A stretch of DNA of 64,000 nt, taken from NCBI RefSeq assembly GCF_025961835.1, contig NZ_JAOQOK010000001.1:1984001-2048000 (forward strand), written 5' to 3'. Shown piece after piece: positions 58,301-64,000 of this stretch. The stretch is from Sphingobium sp. B2D3C (GTDB lineage Bacteria > Pseudomonadota > Alphaproteobacteria > Sphingomonadales > Sphingomonadaceae). Made by a program: the position numbers and the translations under genes. Under the pieces are notes generated by a model. It saw only the letters and a program-made list of their open reading frames with translations. It had not been told where the DNA came from and ran no database searches. Numbering within the stretch: the first letter of the stretch is position 1; each line of letters begins with the position of its first letter.

Positions 58301-59656
58301 ATGACCGGCACCCAGCAGACTGCTTCCCAGATCTCCGATGACATTGCCCGCGTTTTTGCCCTGCAAAAGGCGAACCAGTGGAATGTCAAAGCCACCACCG
58401 CTGCCGAGCGTCGCCTGAAGCTGACCAAGCTTAAGGACGCGGTCGCGTCCCACGCGGACGAGATCGTCGCGGCGGTGCTGGAAGATACCCGCAAGCCCGA
58501 GCCGGAAATCCGCGTGACGGAAGTGCTGAACATCCTCGGCAACATCCAGCTCATTCTCGACAATCTCGATGACTGGATGAAGCCGACCGAAGTCACACCT
58601 TCCAAGGTGGAGACCGACCGCGCCCAGATCATCTATGAAGCGCGCGGCGTCTGCCTGATCCTCGGCCCCTGGAACTTCCCGCTCGGTCTCGTCTTCGGCC
58701 CGCTTGCCGCTGCCGTCGCGGCCGGCAATTGCTGCATCCTCAAGCTCACTGATCTCTGCCCCGCCACCGAGAAGGTTGCCGCCAAGATCGTGAAGTCGGT
58801 CTTCGAGGAGAATGAGGTTGTCGTGTTCGAGGGCGATGTCAGCGTCGCCACCGCGCTGCTCGACCTGCCGTTCAATCACATCTTCTTCACCGGCAGCACG
58901 CGGGTCGGCAAGATCGTGATGACCGCCGCCGCCAAGCATCTCGCCAGCGTCACGCTGGAGCTCGGCGGCAAGTCGCCGGTCATCATCGATGAGGGTGCGG
59001 ACGTCGAGAAGATCGCGGCCGATCTCGCCGGCGCCAAGCAGTTCAATGGCGGCCAGGCCTGCATCTGCCCGGACTATGTGTTCGTGAAGGAAGACCAGAA
59101 GGCAAAGCTGGTCGAGGGCTTCAAGGCGAACGTCGAGAAGAATCTCTATGAGAACGGCCAGATCAAGAAGGAAGGCATCGCCCAGGTCGTCAATCAGGCC
59201 AACTTCAATCGCGTGAAAGGCCTGTTCGACGATGCCGTGGCGCAGGGCGCCACCGTTGCCGCGGGCGGCGTGCTGGAGGCGGAAGACCGCACCATCCACC
59301 CGACTATGCTGACCGACGTCAATCCGCAGATGAAAATCCTGCAGGAAGAGATTTTCGCGCCCATCCTGCCCGTCATGACGTACGACAATCTCGATCAGGC
59401 GATCAGCTACATCGAGGAGCGTGACAAGCCGCTCGCGCTGTATGTCTACAGCAATGACGAAGCCAATGTGCAGAAGATCCTCAATCGCACCTCGTCAGGC
59501 GGCGTGACCGTGAACGGGGTCTTCTCGCATTATCTGGAGAACCGCCTGCCCTTCGGCGGAGTCAATGGCAGCGGCATGGGCAGCTATCATGGCTATTTCG
59601 GCTTCAAGGCCTTCAGCCACGAGCGCGCGGTGTATATCCACCAGACGGCCGCCTGA
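58301..59656 (+). CDS. Aldehyde dehydrogenase, class 3 (coniferyl/fatty aldehyde type)
   Basis: 451 residues, shorter than class 1/2 enzymes as usual for class 3. The catalytic Cys is in NGGQACICPDYV, the Glu in LELGGKSPVII, and NAD-binding FFTGSTRVGK is intact. The late PFGGVNGSGMGSYHGYFGFKAFSHERAV is the class 3 pattern. Such enzymes oxidise aromatic or long aliphatic aldehydes. 118 bases follow the TonB-like gene. A GC-rich hairpin (from 59679) lies downstream, without a T-run. Confidence 0.9.
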   Translation: MTGTQQTASQISDDIARVFALQKANQWNVKATTAAERRLKLTKLKDAVASHADEIVAAVLEDTRKPEPEIRVTEVLNILGNIQLILDNLDDWMKPTEVTPSKVETDRAQIIYEARGVCLILGPWNFPLGLVFGPLAAAVAAGNCCILKLTDLCPATEKVAAKIVKSVFEENEVVVFEGDVSVATALLDLPFNHIFFTGSTRVGKIVMTAAAKHLASVTLELGGKSPVIIDEGADVEKIAADLAGAKQFNGGQACICPDYVFVKEDQKAKLVEGFKANVEKNLYENGQIKKEGIAQVVNQANFNRVKGLFDDAVAQGATVAAGGVLEAEDRTIHPTMLTDVNPQMKILQEEIFAPILPVMTYDNLDQAISYIEERDKPLALYVYSNDEANVQKILNRTSSGGVTVNGVFSHYLENRLPFGGVNGSGMGSYHGYFGFKAFSHERAVYIHQTAA

Positions 59657-59678
59657 AACGCGGGCTGAACATTTGTGC

Positions 59679-59706
59679 GGAGCGGAGGGGCAGCCCCTCT
59701 CCGCTC
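59679..59706. terminator. GC-rich hairpin between convergent genes
   Basis: Arm GGAGCGGAGGGG and the mirrored arm CCCCTCTCCGCTCC, with a 2-base bulge and a 3-base loop. It lies 23 bases after the aldehyde dehydrogenase stop and 30 before the convergent DUF6491 gene end. There is no T-run; it may serve both genes. Confidence 0.55.
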
Positions 59707-59736
59707 CCGCATCCCGCCCGCCACGGGCGAGCGGGC

Positions 59737-60099
59737 TTACTTCTTCTTCGGGGGCGGCCCGCTCTCGACAAGCGATTTGAGCGGGTAGCGCGTGCCGGCC
59801 ACGACAATCGCGCCGAACCGGTCGAGCCGATCGAGGCCCTTGGTCTCGAAGCCGATGGATTGGGCAAAGGGCAGGTCCGGTGCGCCGGTCATCAGTGTTG
59901 CCAAATACCATTGCCCGCCACTGGCCTGCACATAAATCTGATCGTCACTGACCGCCTGCCAATCGCGAATGCCGCGCTGGTCGACAAAGGGGATCGACGC
60001 TTCCTTGCCGGCGCCGCCCTGCGCGGCCGGCTGGGCAATGACGGGCGCACCAGCCAGCAGCAGCGCGCTTGCCAGCATCGCTTTTCTAAAATGGGTCAT
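59737..60099 (-). CDS. DUF6491-type exported protein
   Basis: 120 residues with a signal peptide (AMLASALLLAGAPVIAQ). The mature protein has SIPFVDQRGIRDWQAVSDDQIYVQASGGQWYLATLM, the DUF6491 pattern (aromatic DxxxYxxxxxxxWY). The ATG at 60099 has the Shine-Dalgarno GGAAGGA 8 bases upstream. The C-terminus is Lys-rich (PPPKKK). The function is unknown. It lies downstream of tdk on the same strand (114 bases). Confidence 0.75.
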   Translation of the reverse strand: MTHFRKAMLASALLLAGAPVIAQPAAQGGAGKEASIPFVDQRGIRDWQAVSDDQIYVQASGGQWYLATLMTGAPDLPFAQSIGFETKGLDRLDRFGAIVVAGTRYPLKSLVESGPPPKKK

Positions 60100-60213
60100 G
60101 GCGTGCATCCTTCCGATAATGATGTGAGTCCGGATCATGGCGTTACGATAGCATGACGCGCGTGAAGCGGCGATGAACCGTTCGGCGCTGCGTGATATCG
60201 CTTCATCGCAACT

Positions 60214-60807
60214 CTAGTATCGCCGCATCGCATCGCTGAAATGCCGCCGGCACAGCGCGACATAACGATCATTGCCGCCGATCTCCGTCTGCGCGCCTTC
60301 CCGCACCGCCTCGCCGCGCTCGTCCACCCGCAGGTTCATCGTCGCCTTGCGCCCGCAGTGGCAGACCGCCTTGAGCTCGACCAGCGTATCGGCAATGCCG
60401 AGCAGCACCGCCGAGCCCGGGAAAAGCTTGCCCTGAAAATCGGTCCGTAGCCCGTAGCACAGGACGGGAATACCGAGCTCGTCGGCCACGCGGGCGAGCT
60501 GCCAGACCTGCTCCGGCGAGAGGAACTGCGCCTCATCGACCAGCACGCAGGCAATCGGCCCTTCAAGATGCGCCGCCTGAATGCGCCCGTGCAGATCGGT
60601 CATGGCATCGAAGCTGTGGGCGGCAGCGCGCAGCCCAATCCGGCTGCCGATGCTGTCCACTGTTTCATTATCACCCTCCCGCGCTGTCCCCTGCGCCGTC
60701 CACAGCATCGTCGCCATGCCCCGCTCGCGATAATTGAAGTCCGCCTGCAGCAGATTGGTGGACTTCCCCGCATTCATCGAGGCGTAGTAGAAATAGAGCT
60801 TGGCCAT
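60214..60807 (-). CDS. tdk: Thymidine kinase
   Basis: 197 residues, bacterial type II thymidine kinase. The P-loop is in [14 protein letters not shown] (near residues 9-18), the Walker-B-like DE in [10 protein letters not shown] (catalytic Glu in this region), and the zinc-lid Cys in [14 protein letters not shown], with a later Cys in ALCRRHF. The lasso region Gly/Tyr is present. It phosphorylates thymidine for salvage. The ATG at 60807 gives the canonical MAKLYFYY start. Confidence 0.95.
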   Translation of the reverse strand: MAKLYFYYASMNAGKSTNLLQADFNYRERGMATMLWTAQGTAREGDNETVDSIGSRIGLRAAAHSFDAMTDLHGRIQAAHLEGPIACVLVDEAQFLSPEQVWQLARVADELGIPVLCYGLRTDFQGKLFPGSAVLLGIADTLVELKAVCHCGRKATMNLRVDERGEAVREGAQTEIGGNDRYVALCRRHFSDAMRRY

Positions 60808-61057
60808 GCCGCAGCTTTGCCTGCGCGGCGCCTTTTCGACAAGCGGGGAGACCCCGCGCAGGCCCCGCCCGGCCATGACCGGCCCTTTCGCTTTCTATTC
60901 CAACGCCATCGTGCTACACCATACGGGCTTAACGTCGCCTTTGACGGATATCGGACCGCTTCAGCGTCCCCCTTTGTCCCCATCTAGCCTCACGAAGCCG
61001 GGACGCGCGAATGCATCGCGCGTGCCCGATTACCATTTGGGAACAAGGATACCCAAT

Positions 61058-61264
61058 ATGACCATCGGAACAGTCAAGTTTTTCAATGCCGACAAGGGCT
61101 ATGGTTTCATCGCGCCGGAAGACGGCGGCAATGACGCCTTCGTGCACATCTCGGCTGTCGAGCGCGCCGGCATGCACACCCTGCAGAAGGATCAGCGCAT
61201 TTCCTACGAACTGGAAAATGACAAGCGCGGCAAGGCTTCGGCCGTGAACCTTCAGGCTGTCTGA
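61058..61264 (+). CDS. Cold-shock protein CspA family
   Basis: 68 residues, one OB fold. RNP1 KGYGFIAP and RNP2 AFVHISA are intact; the start is MTIGTVKFFN, and AAGGAT is upstream. It is a nucleic-acid chaperone. A hairpin terminator follows, and a DUF6481 gene lies 105 bases downstream. Confidence 0.95.
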   Translation: MTIGTVKFFNADKGYGFIAPEDGGNDAFVHISAVERAGMHTLQKDQRISYELENDKRGKASAVNLQAV

Positions 61265-61273
61265 AGAAAAGGG

Positions 61274-61295
61274 CTGCCCGACGACCGGGCAGTTT
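61274..61295 (+). terminator. Hairpin terminator of the cold-shock gene
   Basis: Stem CTGCCCG-ACGAC-CGGGCAG followed by TTT, 9 bases after the stop. A second hairpin (GGCCGGGCG / CGCCCGGCC, 61306-61330) follows directly. Confidence 0.75.
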
Positions 61296-61369
61296 GAAGA
61301 TACAGGGCCGGGCGGCATCGTCGCCCGGCCTCCTCGCCCGAAGTGGCGAAACGGAGCTGAATTCTACGC

Positions 61370-61705
61370 ATGAAAAAATACAAAGAGCCGGACTTTCAAT
61401 CACGCATTGCTGCCGCAGCCGATGCCCGCAACGAAGTGATGGCAAAATTGCGCACGCGCGCGCCGGTCGATCCGGAAGTCGCTGCTGCCCGCGCCGCCGC
61501 CGCACAGGCACAGGAAGCTGCCCAGCAGGAAAAGCATCGCCTGGCCCGGCTGGCCGCGCAAGAGCGCAAGGCCGCCAAGCAGGCCAAGGCTGAGGAAGCC
61601 GCCGCTGCAAAGGCAGCCAAAGAGGCAAAGAAAAAGCCCGAACTTACCGAAGCCGAACGCAAGGCCGCCCGCGACGCGCGCTACCTCGCGCGCAAGAACC
61701 GATAA
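61370..61705 (+). CDS. DUF6481-like charged coiled-coil protein
   Basis: 111 residues, very rich in Ala, Lys, Glu and Arg, predicted to be one long helix. The start MKKYKEPDFQSRIAAAADARNEVM and the late LTEAERKAARDARYLARK match my memory of DUF6481 proteins, which often lie near cold-shock genes. The function is unknown; RNA or ribosome binding is a guess from its charge. Its ribosome site is weak. Confidence 0.75.
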   Translation: MKKYKEPDFQSRIAAAADARNEVMAKLRTRAPVDPEVAAARAAAAQAQEAAQQEKHRLARLAAQERKAAKQAKAEEAAAAKAAKEAKKKPELTEAERKAARDARYLARKNR

Positions 61706-61772
61706 GATGTGGGCCTGCGCGGTTCCGCTCCGCGCAGACTTCACTCACCCCCCTTTCCGCCGGGAGCCGATA

Positions 61773-61982
61773 ATGAGCCGCGAGACGATCAAACCCTTCC
61801 TCATCACCAAGGACGATGGCGGCAATTTCCGCCTAACGGTGCGCGAGACGCGCTACAACTCGCAGGGCTACCCGCTCGTCACCTCCAGCTTGCAGGACGA
61901 GATCTTCCGCACGGCTACCCAGGCCCGCGCCTTCGCGCGTGACACGTTCAAGGCCGAGCCGGGGCAATACGCCACCAAATGA
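61773..61982 (+). CDS. Small uncharacterised protein
   Basis: 69 residues starting at the ATG at 61773 with GGGAG upstream; an in-frame start at 61707 lacks a ribosome site. The sequence MSRETIKPFLITKDDGGNFRLTVRETRYNS shows a beta-rich fold with a helix at the end (TQARAFARDTF). I recognise no family. 67 bases after the DUF6481 gene, same strand. No signal peptide or membrane helix. Confidence 0.65.
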   Translation: MSRETIKPFLITKDDGGNFRLTVRETRYNSQGYPLVTSSLQDEIFRTATQARAFARDTFKAEPGQYATK

Positions 61983-62027
61983 CGGCGTGCAGCAGTCCGC
62001 CCCTCTAGGGCAGACTGCAACCCCCGA

Positions 62028-62555
62028 TCATCGGCCCGGCCAGGCAAGCCCTATCGCGTGATCCCGGATGCCCACCGGCCAATCGGCCGCGAGTGCCGTG
62101 AAACGCGGTTGATCGTCAGCGTAGAGCGCGCGAATGGCCTCCTCGAAGCCCGGCTTGTCGCCGGCGATGGCCGACAGGAAGCGATAGGCCGCATCCCGCC
62201 CTGCTTCGGCCGGGGGCTGCGCTTTCATCGCCTGATCGACCAGCCGCCGTAGCACCGCCGATGCGCCTGTGCGCTGCAGGGCCAGCCAATCCCAATGGCG
62301 CGGCAGCAGCGTCACTTCGCGCGCGGTCACGCCGAGCTTGGGCCGACCGCGCCCCCGCGCCTCTGTGGCGTCAGGGGCAGCAGCGAGCGCTGTGTCGCTG
62401 ATGTCGACATCCACTTGAACCCCGGTTTCATCGTCGAAGATCAATAGATCAGAGGCGCGCGGCATCGGTGCCAGCGTTCGGATCGTCTCAGCGATATGAT
62501 CGCGGGGGCCGCTCGCGATCCAGAGATCGCCGGCAAAGGCGGTATAGGTTTTCAT
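62028..62555 (-). CDS. DUF2239 family protein
   Basis: 175 residues. The DUF2239 pattern is clear: TAFAGDLWIASGPRDHIAETIR at the start, LIFDDETGVQVDVDI, RGRPKLGVTAREVTLLPRHWDWL, and the late RFLSAIAGDKPGFEEAIRALY. The RGRPKLGVTAREVTLLPRHW block resembles a helix-turn-helix-like segment, so a DNA-binding role was suggested by its look only. Its promoter carries two copies of a CCCGGATATTA element, consistent with tight, perhaps self-made, control. It lies between rbfA and the plus-strand small gene. Confidence 0.82.
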   Translation of the reverse strand: MKTYTAFAGDLWIASGPRDHIAETIRTLAPMPRASDLLIFDDETGVQVDVDISDTALAAAPDATEARGRGRPKLGVTAREVTLLPRHWDWLALQRTGASAVLRRLVDQAMKAQPPAEAGRDAAYRFLSAIAGDKPGFEEAIRALYADDQPRFTALAADWPVGIRDHAIGLAWPGR

Positions 62556-62580
62556 CGGCTGTACTCCTGTTCGGAGCTGC

Positions 62581-62624
62581 CTTTATACCCGGATATTAAT
62601 CGAGTCAATTAAACCCGGATATTA
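62581..62624 (-). promoter_or_regulatory. Promoter of the DUF2239 gene with two operator-like direct repeats
   Basis: On the minus strand, TTGACT (62608-62603) is a -35 candidate and TATAAAG (62587-62581) a -10 candidate, with a 15-17-base gap depending on the -10 register. The plus-strand sequence ACCCGGATATTA occurs twice, at 62587-62598 (between the hexamers) and 62613-62624 (upstream of -35), 26 bases apart. The second copy reaches the rbfA stop codon (62622-62624). Confidence 0.6.
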
Positions 62625-63011
62625 TTCTTCATCCTCGTCCAAATCCTGCGCCACCTTGGGGGAGCGGAGGATCGCGTCGATGTGGCTGCCTTCCTCGAAG
62701 CTCTCATCGCTGAGGAATTTAAGCTTGGCGGCGAACTTCATCTTCACGCGCTTGGCGACTTCGCGCTGCAGATAGGCGGTGTTGGTGCGCAGCGCCTTGA
62801 GCACCACCTCTTCATCCCGCCCCAGCAACGGCTTCACGAACACCGTCGCATGGCGCAGATCGGGCGACATGCGCACTTCCGTCACCGTCACGACGTGACT
62901 GGCGAGCACATCGTCATGCACGTCGCCGCGCTGGAGCACGTCTGCCAGCACATGGCGCACCTGCTCCCCCACCCGCAGCAACCGGACGGAAGGTTCCCCC
63001 GAACCGCTCAT
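62622..63011 (-). CDS. rbfA: Ribosome-binding factor A
   Basis: 129 residues; helps 30S maturation. A KH-like fold with [22 protein letters not shown] (the family core) and [23 protein letters not shown] (late motif FxxDxSxxxg). The C-terminal tail is acidic. It starts 29 bases after infB and is coupled in the usual infB-rbfA order; truB, which usually follows, is 5.4 kb away. Confidence 0.95.
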   Translation of the reverse strand: MSGSGEPSVRLLRVGEQVRHVLADVLQRGDVHDDVLASHVVTVTEVRMSPDLRHATVFVKPLLGRDEEVVLKALRTNTAYLQREVAKRVKMKFAAKLKFLSDESFEEGSHIDAILRSPKVAQDLDEDEE

Positions 63012-63040
63012 GACTTACCTCCTTCGCGGCGCGCCGGACG

Positions 63041-64000
63041 TCAGAGCGTCCGTGCGCGTTCCTCGACTTCGAAGAGCTCGAGCGTATCGCCGACCTTGAT
63101 GTCGTTGGTGTTCTCGAGCACCGCACCGCACTCCATGCCGGCCCGCACTTCGGACACGTCGTCCTTGAAGCGCCGCAGCGAGGCGATGGTAGTTGCCGAG
63201 ACGATGACATTGTCGCGCGTGAGGCGTGCGTTGACGCCCTTGCGGATGACACCATCCTGCACCAGAAGACCAGCCGCCTTGTCCTTCTTGCCGGCCGGGA
63301 AGACCTGCAGGACCTGTGCGGCACCGATGACCGTCTCGATGCGCTCCGGCGCAAGCTGGCCGGCCATTTCGCGCTTCACTTCCTCGATGAGGTCGTAAAT
63401 CACGTCATAATAACGCAGCGAGACCTTGTCGCGCTCGGCAAGCTGACGCGCCTTGGCATTGGGACGCACGTTGAAGCCGATCAGCGGCGCACGGCTGGCG
63501 GCGGCCAGCGTCACGTCGCTCTCGGTGATCGCGCCGACACCGGAATGGAGCACACGCACCTTGATCTCGTCCGTCGAGGCGCGGGTGAGCGATCCGATGA
63601 TCGCTTCCACCGTGCCCTGCACGTCGCCCTTGATGACGACCGGATATTCGATAACCTGCGTGTTGAGCGCCGAGAACATATGCTCGAAGCTCGTCGGGGC
63701 CGCCGTGGTGCGCTTGCGCGTCGCCAGCTCCTGGCGATAGGCCGCAACCTCGCGGGCCCGCGCCTCGCTCTCGACCACGCTGAGCTGGTCGCCCGCCATC
63801 GGCACGCCGGCAAGGCCAAGCACCTCGACCGGAACCGAAGGCCCAGCTTCCTTCACCTGCTGACCCTTGTCGTTGACCATGGCGCGGACCTTGCCCGAAT
63901 GCTCGCCGACGACGAAGATATCGCCGACCTTGAGCGTGCCACGACCCACGAGGATCGTCGCGACCGGACCACGGCCCTTGTCGAGCTGCGCCTCCACGAC
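63041..64000 (-). CDS. infB: Translation initiation factor IF-2 (partial, N-terminal part beyond the right edge)
   Basis: The last 319 residues or so are visible and the frame continues past the right edge. Present are the domain after the G-domain (VEAQLDKGRGPVATILVGRGTLKVGD), the middle domain with GSLTRASTDEIKVRVLHSGVGAITESDVTLA, and the C-terminal fMet-tRNA-binding part ending IKVGDTLELFEVEERARTL. IF-2 is essential for initiation. 29 bases separate its end from rbfA. Confidence 0.95.
   Translation of the reverse strand, partial: VVEAQLDKGRGPVATILVGRGTLKVGDIFVVGEHSGKVRAMVNDKGQQVKEAGPSVPVEVLGLAGVPMAGDQLSVVESEARAREVAAYRQELATRKRTTAAPTSFEHMFSALNTQVIEYPVVIKGDVQGTVEAIIGSLTRASTDEIKVRVLHSGVGAITESDVTLAAASRAPLIGFNVRPNAKARQLAERDKVSLRYYDVIYDLIEEVKREMAGQLAPERIETVIGAAQVLQVFPAGKKDKAAGLLVQDGVIRKGVNARLTRDNVIVSATTIASLRRFKDDVSEVRAGMECGAVLENTNDIKVGDTLELFEVEERARTL

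Overview
The window is GC-rich, dense, single-chromosome-like DNA from an alphaproteobacterium. Gene content and protein style point to the Sphingomonadales (Sphingobium / Sphingomonas / Novosphingobium type). The support is an RcdA (DUF1465) homologue, YdcH/DUF465 mini-proteins, DUF2239, DUF6481 and DUF6491 proteins, TonB-dependent receptors, and sphingomonad-style palindromic repeats lying between and inside genes. I cannot name the species. I see no integrase, transposase, phage or plasmid genes and no CRISPR array.

Layout. 1-4117: an aa3/caa3-type cytochrome oxidase locus on the minus strand (subunit I running off the left edge, subunit II, a CopD-like protein, CtaG), interrupted by a plus-strand DUF2231 membrane protein. 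4383-4456: tRNA-Gly(CCC). 4.6-11.3 kb: an exported Cys-rich repeat protein, a CinA-like protein, a GFA protein, methionine aminopeptidase, the glnB-glnA nitrogen pair with a strong terminator, and a MATE exporter. 11.3-17.7 kb: tamB-tamA. 17.7-21.8 kb: RcdA-like protein, two DUF465 mini-proteins, and sdhC-sdhD-sdhA without sdhB. 22-30.2 kb: a soluble chemoreceptor, prmA, an exported dienelactone hydrolase, and a bamD-recN-ligA operon. 30.5-32.4 kb: three small winged-helix-like proteins of unknown role, two of them paralogous.

32.7-53.05 kb is the accessory part, two convergent gene sets meeting at a long perfect hairpin at 40050-40102. The plus set has an iron-type alcohol dehydrogenase, an MFS transporter, an SDR, an AraC regulator, an NTF2-like protein, an aldehyde dehydrogenase and a BKACE beta-keto-acid cleavage enzyme. 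The minus set has an HpcH/HpaI aldolase, an orphan ABC substrate-binding protein, a lipoprotein with three SnoaL-like domains, a cupin protein, a Tat-exported small protein, two amidohydrolase-2 enzymes and two TonB-dependent receptors. Together they look like an uptake-plus-degradation system for an unidentified, probably cyclic or carboxylated, carbon source. This is the best candidate for an undescribed system in the window.

53.2-64 kb returns to core functions: pnp, rpsO and truB, then rbfA and infB on the same strand. The usual rbfA-truB adjacency is split by about 5.4 kb carrying a TonB-like protein, an aldehyde dehydrogenase, a DUF6491 protein, thymidine kinase, a cold-shock protein with a DUF6481 partner, a small unknown protein and a DUF2239 protein with a repeat-bearing promoter. 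The most notable small-scale signals are palindromic repeat elements inserted in frame in ligA and truB, an apparent ACG start codon in ctaG, a Met-to-His change at the CuA site of oxidase subunit II, and a globin-like chemoreceptor that seems to lack its haem ligand.
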